Shown here in pieces: positions 1-9,153 of a DNA stretch of 64,000 bases; position 1 is the stretch's first letter, and each line of letters opens with the position of its first letter. The position numbers were made by a program, and so were the translations under genes. The notes below the pieces were generated by a model. The model worked only from the letters and a program-made list of their open reading frames with translations. It searched no databases and was not told the DNA's origin. The DNA comes from JAOEGB01 sp041262585 (GTDB taxonomy: Bacteria > Actinomycetota > Actinomycetes > Streptosporangiales > Streptosporangiaceae): positions 1-64,000 of the forward strand of contig NZ_JBGCBZ010000008.1 in assembly GCF_041262585.1 (NCBI RefSeq). Reading direction: 5' to 3'.

Positions 1-43
1 TGATCATCGACCCCACACGCGACTACCAACCCCAGTACACAAA

Positions 44-75
44 GAAACCCCCGAACCCGTAGGTTCGAGGGTTTC
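44..75 (-). terminator. Intrinsic terminator of tRNA-Arg
   Basis: A 14-position stem (GAAACCCTCGAACC on the minus strand pairing with GGTTCGGGGGTTTC, one mismatch) has a 4-base loop and is followed by TTTG. It lies 25 bases beyond the 3' end of the minus-strand tRNA, so it is the likely end of that transcript. Confidence 0.75.
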
Positions 76-99
76 CGATGTCTTGCGACATCACATGAG

Positions 100-172
100 T
101 GCCCCCGGCAGGATTCGAACCTGCGGCACCCGCTTTAGGAGAGCGGTGCTCTATCCCCTGAGCTACGGAGGC
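100..172 (-). tRNA. tRNA-Arg (anticodon CCT)
   Basis: On the minus strand the sequence folds as a complete 73-nt cloverleaf. The acceptor GCCTCCG pairs with CGGGGGC, with discriminator A. The anticodon loop CTCCTAA is flanked by CCGCT/AGCGG, giving anticodon CCT, which reads AGG. The T arm carries GGTTCGAATCC. CCA is not encoded. It stands alone here and is followed by a strong terminator hairpin. Confidence 0.95.
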
Positions 173-329
173 TGGATGTGCTCTGTAAGCCTAGCGAAAG
201 GTTGGGGCCGCGTGTGCACTGGTGGAGGGTGTCGCCCGAAGGACATGGGTCATCTGTCGGCTGAAGTGCGGTAAAGGCCTGGCAAGTGGGCGAGTCCGCT
301 CTTGTGGAGACTGTCTAACGTCACTGTTC

Positions 330-1238
330 GTGACCGGAGAGCGACGCAAATATGTTCGTCGGCTGCGTCCCGTGGCCATCGTCGTGGCGCTGATCGCGCC
401 CGCGATTCTGGCCTCTGGGATGTTCATGGCCGACTTCACCGGCTATGAGGCCATGGCGCGTGGAGCTTCCGCACAGGGCGGAGTCCCAAAGGCTGCCGGA
501 CATCCGATGCAGGCTTCCCGAACAGCGTCCGGGGCAGAAGCGGGGCCCGGCGTCGGAACAGCGGACGGGGGCTCGCCGCTTCCGGACTCGGCTTCGCGGC
601 CAGAGGGCGGAAACGCGCCCGGTATGAGCGCAGGCGCGGCCCCAATGGCGGGCGCAGGTGCGACGGCAGGCCCCGGCTCAGGAGCGGACGCGGCTGCGAC
701 GGCAGGCCCGGGTTCGGAAACGGACGGCGCTGCAACCGCAGGCACCGATTCACTGACAGGCGGGGGCCCGGCGGCAGGCCCCGATCCAGTGACAGGTGGG
801 GGCTCGGCGGCGGGTTCCACCTCGGGGGACGGGCTCACCACAGGCGACCGCGGGACCTCTTCGGGTGTCGCCGATACGGCCCCGGCTGGGACAGATCCCG
901 GCGTCGGAACGAATGACGCTCCTCCAGCGACGACGGGCAGCGATCCCGTGGCCCAGGCCAATCCGCCGGGCGGCGTGGGGCTGGCAGCGGGAGCCGTACA
1001 GGACGATGTGCTGGACCCGACGCCGGTGCCCGAGCCTTTTGGGCCGTCCCGCGTCTACGGAGGGCTCATACTCGTCGAACGGCCGGAGCTGACTGTTCAG
1101 ACCGCCGGTAAGGCACGGCCGAAGCGCCGGCCCAAGGAGAGGCGATCGGACGGCGACGGAGTGGGGCTCACGTGCGGACTGGAGTGGCAGGGCACCTGGC
1201 TATGGGAGCTGTGCCAGGAGCGCGGCGGCCAGGTATAG
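330..1238 (+). CDS. Low-complexity Ala/Gly/Thr-rich single-span membrane protein
   Basis: No family is recognised. From the GTG at 330 the protein has a basic N-terminus, then one hydrophobic segment (residues about 11-30, RPVAIVVALIAPAILASG) that could be an anchor or signal sequence. About 180 residues of imperfect repeats rich in AGPGS, TAG and GGG follow. The C-terminus differs: a basic stretch (KARPKRRPKERR), then a Trp/Cys-rich end (LEWQGTWLWELCQE). The C-terminal part has normal complexity and argues that this strand is coding. No clear Shine-Dalgarno precedes 330; the frame is open upstream to 222, so the start is uncertain. It is likely a cell-envelope protein with a disordered extracytoplasmic linker. 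Confidence 0.5.
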   Translation: MTGERRKYVRRLRPVAIVVALIAPAILASGMFMADFTGYEAMARGASAQGGVPKAAGHPMQASRTASGAEAGPGVGTADGGSPLPDSASRPEGGNAPGMSAGAAPMAGAGATAGPGSGADAAATAGPGSETDGAATAGTDSLTGGGPAAGPDPVTGGGSAAGSTSGDGLTTGDRGTSSGVADTAPAGTDPGVGTNDAPPATTGSDPVAQANPPGGVGLAAGAVQDDVLDPTPVPEPFGPSRVYGGLILVERPELTVQTAGKARPKRRPKERRSDGDGVGLTCGLEWQGTWLWELCQERGGQV

Positions 1239-1509
1239 GGCCCCCGCCTCAGAACCTGTCCCACGCCGACCCCCGCACCCGCCTCGGTCGCGGCATGGGC
1301 GGCGGCCCCTGTTTGCGGGCGCGGGCGCGGATGTATGGCCCAGCCGTGGTGCGCAAATCGTGCCGATTACCGCGTGGATCCGGACAAGATGCCGAAAGGA
1401 GCTGTGATCGGTAGCTAACGCATGTGACAACTCGCGCCCAGGGATGTGAGGACCTGTAGTAACGTGCGTCCCTGACCCGGGTCACGAGTTCGCAAACGGG
1501 GGGTCGATC

Positions 1510-2739
1510 GTGCCATCTCGTCGATCAGCGCGTCTGGTCGCGGTCGTCACGGCGATGACTTCGCTCGTCGGCGGAATCTTCTCCGGTACGGCGCAGGCCG
1601 CCCCCACGGTCCCGTCCGGTACGGCAGAGGACGTCCACGCGGTCCCGTCCCGTACGGCACGGGCCGTCCAGGCCGATCGTGCGGGGGACGCCTCTGCGAA
1701 CGGCCGGGGTTCGACCGCACATGCCGTGGCACTCGGCGCCTATCCGCTCAAGAGAAACGCGAAGGCGAAGGGGAAGGATCCGGGCAGCCTGAGTGAGTTG
1801 CGGCGGCAGGCCCAGCAGGCGTTCAAGGGCATAGAGGACGCCAACAAGGCCCTGGTCGCCAGGCAGAAGCAGTTTGACGCCTCACAGAAACAGCTGGTCG
1901 CCAAGCTGACCCAGCTCCAGGCGGCGACCCAGGCGCTCGCCAAGATGCGCAAGCCGCTCTCCGATCTCGTCGAGTCGATCTATCAGGATCCCTCGACGAC
2001 CGGGCTCGGGCCGCTCTTCACCCAGAGCGACGGCACCACGACGCTTCGGGCCATGAGTGACGTCGACCATCTGGTCGCCGGGCGCAACACCGTCCTCGGC
2101 GACGCGATACGGCTACAGCAGCAGCAGGAGCAGTTCGCCACCGAGGCGCAGGAACTGCGGGCGGCCAACCTCCTCCAGGAGGCCCAGCTCAACCTGCAGA
2201 TCGACAGCCTGCGGAAGCGCTCGTCCAGGCTGGTCAGGTCTCTCACGAAGGCGCTGACCAAGCTCGGCGTCAACGTCAACCAGGGCCACCGTGGGGTGGG
2301 GGCCTGTGATCCCACGCGGGTCGACATCGCCGCGCAGTACCCGAACGGCCTGCTCCCGAAGACCAGCCTGTGCCCGCTGCCGCAGGAGGGGGAGGAGTTG
2401 CGGGCCGACGCGGCCATCGCCTTCGCGGACCTCAACCTGGCCTACCAGAGGCGGTTCGGCAGGCCGATCTGCGTGTCGGACAGCTATCGCAGCCTCAGTG
2501 AGCAGCAGACGGTCTATTACCAGCGTCCCGGGCTCGCGGCGATCCCGGGCAAGAGCAACCACGGCCTGGGGATGGCGGTCGACCTCTGCGGCGGGGTCCA
2601 GGCCTTCCGATCCGTTCAGTTCAACTGGCTGGAGGCCAACAGCAAGCGCTTCGGGTTCATCCACCCGGACTGGGCCTACCACAGCCCCTTCGAGCCGTGG
2701 CACTGGGAATACGACCCCAAGATCGGTTCACTCCTCTAA
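1510..2739 (+). CDS. Secreted coiled-coil D-Ala-D-Ala carboxypeptidase (VanY/M15B)
   Basis: This 409-residue protein has a signal peptide (residues 1-31, ending TAQAA). A Gln/Leu/Ala-rich coiled coil of about 150 residues follows (roughly 95-250). The C-terminal metallopeptidase domain of the VanY family covers about 290-409. Zinc-site residues are visible: SNHGLGMAVD at 349-358 (H351 and D358 as ligands) and WHWEY at 397-401 (E400 as base, H398 as ligand). The family trims the terminal D-Ala of peptidoglycan stem peptides outside the membrane. An N-terminal coiled coil joined to a hydrolase resembles the layout of divisome-controlled amidases and NlpC/P60 enzymes, so regulation by a partner through the coiled coil is an inference. 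Translation starts at GTG with GGGGGGTC just upstream. Confidence 0.85.
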   Translation: MPSRRSARLVAVVTAMTSLVGGIFSGTAQAAPTVPSGTAEDVHAVPSRTARAVQADRAGDASANGRGSTAHAVALGAYPLKRNAKAKGKDPGSLSELRRQAQQAFKGIEDANKALVARQKQFDASQKQLVAKLTQLQAATQALAKMRKPLSDLVESIYQDPSTTGLGPLFTQSDGTTTLRAMSDVDHLVAGRNTVLGDAIRLQQQQEQFATEAQELRAANLLQEAQLNLQIDSLRKRSSRLVRSLTKALTKLGVNVNQGHRGVGACDPTRVDIAAQYPNGLLPKTSLCPLPQEGEELRADAAIAFADLNLAYQRRFGRPICVSDSYRSLSEQQTVYYQRPGLAAIPGKSNHGLGMAVDLCGGVQAFRSVQFNWLEANSKRFGFIHPDWAYHSPFEPWHWEYDPKIGSLL

Positions 2740-2839
2740 CGGTTTCGCCGCAGGCGGTGTTCGCCTCTGGTAGGCCCTCCTCACCAAGCCCTTGATCACC
2801 GGGCCCCTTCTTACCGGGCCCTTTCTCACCGGGCCCTCC

Positions 2840-3430
2840 TCACCTTGGATGGATGGCGACGGACAGGCGGCCATGAGCTTGTGCCTGCGCCAGCTGCGCG
2901 GCCTGGGTGGGAGTGGTCGCGAGGACCAGGAGGGCGCCCTCGTCGTCCTCTCCCGAGGGGCGGGTTATCACCCTGACCTCCTGCGTGACGGCGAACGCCT
3001 GCCGGCCCTCTCCCTCGAAAGCGGCGAAGACGTCGATGAGGTCTCCCGGTGAGAGCAGCCTCGCGGCGGCCGGGTCCGCGATCCGGACGGGAGCCGCCAC
3101 CATGCCCGGCCCCTGAGCGGCGAGCAGCCCTTGAGCGAGCAGCCGGGCGTCGGTGAGCGGCTCGCCCCGGCGCATCGGCCCGCTGACCACACGGCCCATG
3201 ACTGCCGATGCCGTACGGAACGCGCCATCCGGCACGGCGTCGGGCGGCAGCCGTACGACCATGACGTCGGAGGCGGACAGGCGGCCTCCGCCGAGATCGT
3301 GAGCGGCGGCGAGGACGTCCACGCCCTGAGGGGGCCGGACCGACATGACCACGCACGCCACCGCCAGCCCCGCGAGGATGGCGGCGATCAGACGGCGGCG
3401 ACGAGCGAGAAGCAGACTGACGGCGCGCAT
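2840..3430 (-). CDS. SAF-domain membrane protein (CpaB/RcpC-like)
   Basis: This 196-residue protein has a basic N-terminus and one transmembrane helix (about residues 13-30). A SAF domain follows (about 36-100), with the typical pattern of a beta strand, SASDV, then GRVVSGPMRRGEPL. The C-terminal half (about 105-190) resembles the RcpC/CpaB part, with SPGDLIDVFA. Family members help build Flp/Tad pili or bind sugars at the cell surface. No other pilus genes are visible here, so a pilus role is unproven. It ends the minus-strand run behind mtnP, 6 bases after it, and is probably co-transcribed with it. Confidence 0.8.
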   Translation of the reverse strand: MRAVSLLLARRRRLIAAILAGLAVACVVMSVRPPQGVDVLAAAHDLGGGRLSASDVMVVRLPPDAVPDGAFRTASAVMGRVVSGPMRRGEPLTDARLLAQGLLAAQGPGMVAAPVRIADPAAARLLSPGDLIDVFAAFEGEGRQAFAVTQEVRVITRPSGEDDEGALLVLATTPTQAAQLAQAQAHGRLSVAIHPR

Positions 3431-3436
3431 GGCCGG

Positions 3437-4243
3437 TTATGGAAGGTCGAAGGGGAGCTTGATGCCGTCGAGGGCGCTGCCGCACGGGCACGCACGCTCA
3501 AGGGTGAGGGCCTCCACGACCTCGCTCACCAGCGAGCGCATCCGCTCACTGTTGGCCGCGAAGAAGGCGAGAACCTCCTCGTGGGTGACCCCCTCGCCGG
3601 CCTCGACACCGGCGTCGTGATCGGTCACCAGGCAGAGCGACGTGTAGCAGAGGGCCAGCTCCCGGGCGAGCACCGCCTCCGGGTGGCCGGTCATGCCGAT
3701 GATCGACCAGCCGGCCTGCGTGAACCACCTCGACTCCGCGCGGGTGGAGAACCGGGGGCCCTCGATGACCACCAGCGTGCCGCCGTCGACCGTGTCCCAC
3801 CCCGTCTCGCGGGCCTTCGCCACGGCCGTGGCCCGGCCTCTGGGGCAGTAGGGATCGGCGAACGACACGTGGACGGCGCCGCCCGCGTCGTAGTAGGTCT
3901 GCGCGCGGCCGGTGGTGCGGTCCACCAGCTGGTCGGGGATCACCAGAGCGCCCGGACCGAGCTCGGGCCGCAGTGACCCGACGGCGCTGGGCGCGAGCAC
4001 CTGGCGGACGCCGAGCGAGCGCAGGGCCCAGAGGTTGGCCCGGTAGGGGATGCGATGCGGGGGATGGACGTGGCCGCGCCCGTGCCGGGGGATGAAGGCC
4101 ACGGACCGGTCGCCGATCCGGCCCAGTGTGACGCTGTCGCTCGGCGGGCCGTACGGCGTCGCCAGCTGGATCTCCTCGGCGTGCTCGATCAGGGAGTAGA
4201 ACCCCGAGCCGCCGATGACCCCGATCTCTACGTCGTTGACCAT
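3437..4243 (-). CDS. mtnP: S-methyl-5'-thioadenosine phosphorylase
   Basis: The 268-residue protein matches the MTAP/PNP family. It splits methylthioadenosine, a by-product of polyamine and ethylene-type reactions, into adenine and methylthioribose-1-phosphate in the cytoplasm. Visible motifs are the N-terminal phosphate loop IGGSGFY, the RHGRGHVHPPHRIPYRAN block, DQLVDRT, EGPRFSTRAE and GMTGHPEAVLA. The base-recognition region reads TDHDAGV; an Asp there favours 6-aminopurines, so MTA phosphorylase is preferred over guanosine/inosine phosphorylase. Six bases separate it from the downstream SAF gene. Length is normal for the family. Confidence 0.88.
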   Translation of the reverse strand: MVNDVEIGVIGGSGFYSLIEHAEEIQLATPYGPPSDSVTLGRIGDRSVAFIPRHGRGHVHPPHRIPYRANLWALRSLGVRQVLAPSAVGSLRPELGPGALVIPDQLVDRTTGRAQTYYDAGGAVHVSFADPYCPRGRATAVAKARETGWDTVDGGTLVVIEGPRFSTRAESRWFTQAGWSIIGMTGHPEAVLARELALCYTSLCLVTDHDAGVEAGEGVTHEEVLAFFAANSERMRSLVSEVVEALTLERACPCGSALDGIKLPFDLP

Positions 4244-4330
4244 GCGGCCGACCCTAGCGAATCACGGCCACCCTCGACGCGACGCCTGTGGATAACTCCG
4301 CGCAGGCCCGGCCGGCGCCGGGCCCGATCG

Positions 4331-4699
4331 TCACGCCGCGGAGGTCGCCGCTGAAGTCGTGCTGCCCGAAGAAGATCCCGAAGAAGATCCCGAAGCCGAT
4401 CCGGAGGCCGACGTCGAGGCCGCGGCGGGAGCGGCCTCCTTGGCCGAGTCGCCCGGCTTCTTCGCGGAGTCGCCGCCCGACTTCTTGGAGTCGCCCGACA
4501 CCGTGGAGGTGGACGAGCTCGACGACCGGCTGTCGGTGCGGTAGAAACCGGACCCCTTGAACACGATGCCGACCGGGGAGAAGACCTTGCGCAGGCGGCC
4601 CTGGCATTCCGGGCAGTCCGTGAGCGGGTCGTCAGAGAACTTCTGAACGACCTCCAGCTGCTCACCGCAAGCGGTACAGGCGTACTGATAGGTGGGCAC
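4331..4699 (-). CDS. FmdB-type zinc ribbon protein with disordered tail (Ruc-like)
   Basis: The 122-residue protein starts at GTG (PTYQYACTACG) behind a strong AGGAGGAG. The upstream in-frame ATG is not needed. It has an FmdB zinc ribbon with four cysteines (C8, C11, C29, C32) and the conserved KVFSPVGIVFKGSGFYRTD. From about residue 60 the tail is disordered, made of Ser, Lys/Asp and Ala/Gly repeats. In M. tuberculosis the homologue in the same place (Rv0991c, Ruc) is a redox-regulated chaperone: oxidation releases zinc and activates it with DnaK. The same two-part design and the 5-FCL/galU neighbourhood suggest the same role here (inference). Confidence 0.85.
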   Translation of the reverse strand: MPTYQYACTACGEQLEVVQKFSDDPLTDCPECQGRLRKVFSPVGIVFKGSGFYRTDSRSSSSSTSTVSGDSKKSGGDSAKKPGDSAKEAAPAAASTSASGSASGSSSGSSSGSTTSAATSAA

Positions 4700-4879
4700 G
4701 CACTCCTCCTGAGACTGGCACTCGACCCGTTCGACTGCTAATGGTAAGCAGTCAAGGAGCACAAACGCCACTCCAGCCCGGTTTATTGCACCTCGGTCCG
4801 CTTCCCGACCCCGTGTCCGCCCACCCCGCGACCGCCTCCGGCACCCCGAGGCCGCCTCCGCCTCAAAAGGTCGAGACAG

Positions 4880-6379
4880 CTAGGCCCCTCGCTCGCCGTA
4901 CCAGCCTGCGAGCTTGCCACGGCGGCTGACCGCGCGCAGGCGGCGTTCGACGGTTTCCCGCTGGGCGGCGGTGGTCACCACGAGAAGCTGGTCCTCCGCG
5001 CGCAACCGGGTGTTCTCCGTCGGCACGAAGGACCGGCCGCCTCGGACGACCATCGTGACCAGGGCGTTCGCCGGAAGCCGCAGCTCGAAGATCTCGACGC
5101 CGTGCATCAGCGAGCCGGTCGGGATTCGGATCTGGAGCAGGTCGGCGTTGAGCTCCTCCAGAGGCGCGGCTTCGACGGAGAGGTCGCGGGCCTCGCCTTC
5201 GGCCGTCACGCCCAGAATCCGCGCCAGATAAGGCAGCGTCGGCCCCTGTACGAGTGTGAACACGATGACGATGATGAAGACGTCGTTGAACAGCCCCTTG
5301 GCGCCCGGCACGCCGGCGGCCCACGGGATCGTGGCGAGCACGATCGGCACCGCGCCGCGAAGACCCGCCCACGACAGGAACACCTGCTCCCGCCATGACA
5401 GGCTGCCGATCCGCGCGACCTGCACCAGCGCGGCGGAGACCACGACCGAAAGCGGCCGGGCCAGGAAGACGAGGGCCAGCCCGGCGACCATGGCCGGGAC
5501 GATCACGCGCGGCAGCTCGGACGGGCTGGCGAGTATGCCGAGCATGACAAAGAGGCCGATCTGGGCCAGCCACGCCGCGCCCTCGGCGAATCCACGAGTC
5601 GCCGCCCGGTGGGGCAGCCGCGCGTTGCCGAGGATCAGCGTGCCGACGTAGACGGCGAGGAAGCCGCTTCCGTGCAGCAGCGCCGCCCCGCTGTACGCGA
5701 CGAACGCCAGCGCCAGCACCGCGATGGGATAAAGACCCGAGGCGGGCAGCGCCACCCGGCGCAGGGCGTAGGCGGCGGCCGGTCCGACGGCGAGGCCCAC
5801 CGCCGCGCCGATGCCGAGCTCGTAGGCGGTTTCGAGCACCACCTGCCACAGCGACGGCATCGGCTGGGAGGCCGCGCTGAGCATCATCACGACGATGACC
5901 GTGGGGGCGTCGTTGAAGCCCGACTCGGCCTCCAGGATCCCGGCCAGCCGGGGAGGCAGGGGAAGCCGCCGCAGCACGGAGAACACGGCGGCGGCGTCCG
6001 TCGAGGCGAGGACCGCGCCGAGCAGCAGCGCCGTCCGCCAGTCCATGCCCAGCAGGGCGTGTACGGCTACCGCCAGCCCGACGATGCTGACCGCGATGCC
6101 CACCGTGGCGAGCACGAGCGCGGTGGGCACGGCGTCGCGGACGTGGGCCCAGTTGGTGGTCAGGCCGCCTTCGGCCAGGATGACGGCGAGCGCGATCAGG
6201 CCGAGCTGCTGGGCGAGTTGGGCGCCCTCGAAATGGATGCCGCCGATCCCGGACTCGCCGAGGAGCAGCCCGAGACCCAGGTAGATCAGCAGGCTGGGCA
6301 GGCCGGTGCGGTGGGCGATGCGGACGGACGCGATGGCCGCGATGACGACGGCGGCGGACAGGAGAAGCCAGATGTTCAG
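4880..6379 (-). CDS. CPA1-type cation/proton antiporter with RCK-C domain (probable CTG start)
   Basis: Reading upstream from the GTG at 6130, the frame continues without a stop to 6406. It encodes the missing first helices of a CPA1 exchanger (LPSLLIYLGLGLLLGESG, then ILAEGGLTTNW). There is no ATG, GTG or TTG at the expected start. A CTG at 6379 (L-N-I-W-L-L-L) lies behind GGAGGAGGGG, giving 499 residues, the normal NhaP2/CvrA length. About 12 membrane segments span residues 1-390. The TD-AAAVF and ESGFNDAP motifs carry the transport acidic residues. A TrkA-C/RCK-C regulatory domain occupies the last 100 residues, which suggests nucleotide control of potassium or sodium efflux. fmdB lies downstream on the same strand. 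Confidence 0.85.
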   Translation of the reverse strand: MNIWLLLSAAVVIAAIASVRIAHRTGLPSLLIYLGLGLLLGESGIGGIHFEGAQLAQQLGLIALAVILAEGGLTTNWAHVRDAVPTALVLATVGIAVSIVGLAVAVHALLGMDWRTALLLGAVLASTDAAAVFSVLRRLPLPPRLAGILEAESGFNDAPTVIVVMMLSAASQPMPSLWQVVLETAYELGIGAAVGLAVGPAAAYALRRVALPASGLYPIAVLALAFVAYSGAALLHGSGFLAVYVGTLILGNARLPHRAATRGFAEGAAWLAQIGLFVMLGILASPSELPRVIVPAMVAGLALVFLARPLSVVVSAALVQVARIGSLSWREQVFLSWAGLRGAVPIVLATIPWAAGVPGAKGLFNDVFIIVIVFTLVQGPTLPYLARILGVTAEGEARDLSVEAAPLEELNADLLQIRIPTGSLMHGVEIFELRLPANALVTMVVRGGRSFVPTENTRLRAEDQLLVVTTAAQRETVERRLRAVSRRGKLAGWYGERGA

Positions 6380-6420
6380 CCTTACCCGCCCCCCTCCTCC
6401 CGCGACTTATCGGAATCTTT

Positions 6421-6996
6421 TCACATATGCACCAAACGGGTGATTCCGGTCGGTAGGGCCGCGAACCGTACACGCTGGTCGTGCGGCTCGGCCGGCACGT
6501 CCTCGATCAGCTCGCCCTCGTGGAGCAGCGCCACCGTCGGGACGTTCGGCCCGACCCGGGAAAGGGCCCTGTCGTAGAACCCGCGGCCGCGGCCGAGCCG
6601 TACGCCGGTGAACCTGTCCACGGCCAGGGCCGGCACGAGGACCAGCGCGGCCGTGCGGATCGTGTCCACGCCGCGCCGGGTGTCCACCGGCTCCATGATC
6701 CCGAGCGGCCCGGGCGCGAGGGAGTCGGGCCCGTCGTACACCGCCCAGTCGAGATCGCCGTCCGGCCGCTGCACCGGGAGGATCACGGTCGCCCCGTGCT
6801 TCCACAGCGCGAAGACCAGCCCGTGGGTCGAGGGCTCCGATCCGGTCGACCAGTAGCAGGCGACCAGGCCCGCCATCTGCACCCATGGCTGGTCGAGCAG
6901 CGTCTCCCGCACGGCGGCGGAGGACGCCCGCAGGGTCTTCTCGTCGATCTTCGAGCGGCTGTCCAGGATCCGCCGTCGCAGGGTCACCTTGTCCAT
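6421..6996 (-). CDS. 5-formyltetrahydrofolate cyclo-ligase
   Basis: This 191-residue protein belongs to the 5-FCL/MTHFS family. It uses ATP to convert 5-formyl-THF to 5,10-methenyl-THF, which recycles a folate storage form. The basic N-terminus KVTLRRRILDSR is typical. The C-terminal signature GVRLGRGRGFYDRAL, followed by ALLHEGELIEDVPAEPHD, is diagnostic. It is transcribed divergently from galU across 33 bases, so their promoters must overlap. The galU/5-FCL/fmdB order is conserved in actinobacteria. Confidence 0.92.
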   Translation of the reverse strand: MDKVTLRRRILDSRSKIDEKTLRASSAAVRETLLDQPWVQMAGLVACYWSTGSEPSTHGLVFALWKHGATVILPVQRPDGDLDWAVYDGPDSLAPGPLGIMEPVDTRRGVDTIRTAALVLVPALAVDRFTGVRLGRGRGFYDRALSRVGPNVPTVALLHEGELIEDVPAEPHDQRVRFAALPTGITRLVHM

Positions 6997-7017
6997 ATCC
7001 CGCTCCGCCTGCTCCGT

Positions 7018-7023
7018 TAGTGT
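7018..7023 (+). promoter_or_regulatory. Candidate -10 box of a leaderless galU transcript
   Basis: TAGTGT ends 6 bases before the galU ATG at 7030, the spacing expected if transcription begins at the start codon. No Shine-Dalgarno lies between. No convincing -35 box was found at 17-18 bases. Confidence 0.4.
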
Positions 7024-7029
7024 TCAGCC

Positions 7030-7935
7030 ATGGCTGACTTCGATCCCGTAACCAAAGCCGTGGTCCCCGCCGCAGGTCTCGGCACACGATTCCTGCCCGC
7101 GACGAAGGCGACCCCCAAGGAGATGCTGCCCATCGTCGACAAACCGGCGATCCAGTATGTCGTCGAAGAGGCGGTATCCGCCGGACTGCTCGACGTCCTC
7201 ATGGTGACCGGCCGCAACAAGCGCTCCATCGAGGATCACTTCGACGTAGCGTACGAGCTTGAGGACGCGCTTCGGGCCAAGGGGGACGAGGAGCGCCTGT
7301 CGCAGGTCCAGGAGCCTGTCGACCTCGCGACCATGCATTACGTACGGCAGGGCGAGCCCAAGGGCCTCGGTCACGCCGTGCTGTGCGCCAAGCAGCATGT
7401 CGGCCACGAGGCGTTCGCCTGTCTCCTCGGTGACGACCTGATCGACCCGCGGGATGCGCTGCTCAAGCGGATGATCGAGGTCAGGGCGACGTACGGCGGC
7501 AGCGTCGTCGCGCTCATGGAGGTCCCGCGCGAGCAGGTCTCGTTGTACGGCGCGGCCGCGATCGTTGCGACCGACGAGGCCGACGTGGTCCGCGTCACCG
7601 ACCTGGTGGAGAAGCCGCCGGCCGACGAGGCCCCGTCGAACTGGGCGGTCATCGGCCGCTATGTGATCGACCCGGCGGTTTTCGAGGTCCTGGAGAACAC
7701 CCCGCCGGGGCGCGGCGGCGAGATCCAGCTCACGGACGCCCTGCGGACGCTGGCGGCCAGGGGACCCGAGGAGGGCGGGCCGGTTCACGGCGTGCTGTTC
7801 CGGGGCCGCCGCTACGACACGGGCAACAAGCTCGACTATCTGCGCACGGTCGTGCAGTTCGCGGCCAACCGCGAAGACCTGGCGCCCGATTTCCTGCCCT
7901 GGCTCAAGGAGTTCCTCGACCAGGCCGAATCGTAG
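7030..7935 (+). CDS. galU: UTP-glucose-1-phosphate uridylyltransferase
   Basis: The 301-residue enzyme makes UDP-glucose from UTP and glucose-1-phosphate, feeding cell-wall glycans, trehalose and exopolysaccharide. The nucleotidyltransferase signature PAAGLGTRFLPATKATPKEMLP is at residues 11-32. VEEAVSAG, GLGHAVLCAK, LLGDDL and the VEKPP block are all present, and length is normal. It heads the plus-strand set galU, moeA/glp, moaC, mog, with 37 bases to moeA. UDP-glucose would also supply the glycosyltransferases encoded elsewhere in this window. Confidence 0.95.
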   Translation: MADFDPVTKAVVPAAGLGTRFLPATKATPKEMLPIVDKPAIQYVVEEAVSAGLLDVLMVTGRNKRSIEDHFDVAYELEDALRAKGDEERLSQVQEPVDLATMHYVRQGEPKGLGHAVLCAKQHVGHEAFACLLGDDLIDPRDALLKRMIEVRATYGGSVVALMEVPREQVSLYGAAAIVATDEADVVRVTDLVEKPPADEAPSNWAVIGRYVIDPAVFEVLENTPPGRGGEIQLTDALRTLAARGPEEGGPVHGVLFRGRRYDTGNKLDYLRTVVQFAANREDLAPDFLPWLKEFLDQAES

Positions 7936-7972
7936 AAATCGTAGAGCTCGTAGAAAGAGGACTCTCGGACCC

Positions 7973-9153
7973 ATGAAGACGGTCGACCGGCATCTTGCCG
8001 ACATCCTGGCGACCGTACGGCCGCTGGCCCCGCTCGAGGTCGAACTCGAGCGGGCGCTCGGCGCTGTGCTGGCCGAGGACGTCTCCTCGCCCGTGCCGCT
8101 GCCGCCTTTCGACAACTCGGCCATGGACGGCTATGCCGTACGGGCCGAGGACGTGGCCGGCGCTCCCGTGACGCTGCCGGTGATCGAGGACGTGGCGGCG
8201 GGGGACAGCGAGCTGCGCGCGGTGGGGCCGGGGCTGGTCTCCCGCATCATGACCGGCGCGCCGCTGCCGGCGGGCGCCGACGCCGTCGTCCCGGTGGAGT
8301 GGACCGACGGCGGCGCCGTCACGGTCAGGATCGACAGGCCCGCGCCGCCCGGGCACGCGATCCGCCGCTCGGGTGAGGACGTGCACGCCGGGGACGTGGT
8401 GCTCCGCGAAGGCACGCGGATCGGCCCGGCCCAGCTCGGCATCCTCGCCGGAGTGGGACGACGTCGCGTGACGGTACGGCCCCGGCCAAGGGTGGTCGTG
8501 CTGTCCACCGGCGCCGAGCTGGCCGAGCCCGGCACGCCGCTGGCCTCCGGACAGATCTGGGAGTCCAACAGCTTCATGCTCGCCGCCGCCGTGCGCGAGG
8601 CCGGGGGAGACGGGTTCCGCGCCGGCGTCGTGACCGACGACCCGAGGGAGTTCCTCGACACGCTCGACGCCCAGCTTGTGCGCGCCGACGCCGTGATCAC
8701 CAGCGGCGGCGTCTCCATGGGGGCCTACGAGCCGGTCAAGGAGGCCCTCGCGCCGCTGGGCAAGGTCATGTTCGAGAAGGTCGCCATGCAGCCGGGCATG
8801 CCGCAGGGCTTCGGGGTCGTCGGGCCGGACAGCGTGCCGATCTTCACGCTGCCGGGCAACCCGGTGTCGTCGTTCGTGTCCTTCGTGGTGTTCGTGAAGC
8901 CCGCCCTGCGCAGGATGCAGGGGCTGCCCGAGGGCCCTCCGGAGACCGTGCGGGCGACCGTGACCTCGGACCTGCGGTCGCCGCCGGGCAAGCGGTCCTA
9001 CCTGCGCGCGGTCCTGACCGGGGACACCGTCGCGCCCGTCCTCCGCCAGGGCTCGCACCAGCTCGCCGCACTGGCCTCCGCCAACGCGCTCATCGTCGTC
9101 CCGGAGGACGTGACCGAGCTGCCCGAGGGGTCCGGCGTGGAGGTGATCCCGCT

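Noticed and set aside
443..961. Pro/Ala/Ser-rich minus-strand gene opposite the low-complexity membrane protein
   Set aside because: Composition is a mirror of the repeats on the other strand; the plus strand has a membrane segment and a normal C-terminus, so it is preferred.
1239..1509. c-di-AMP (ydaO-type) riboswitch upstream of the VanY-type peptidase
   Set aside because: Such riboswitches often precede actinomycete wall hydrolases, and GACCCGGGTCACG is suggestive, but the conserved core blocks could not be aligned. The gap is left without a call.
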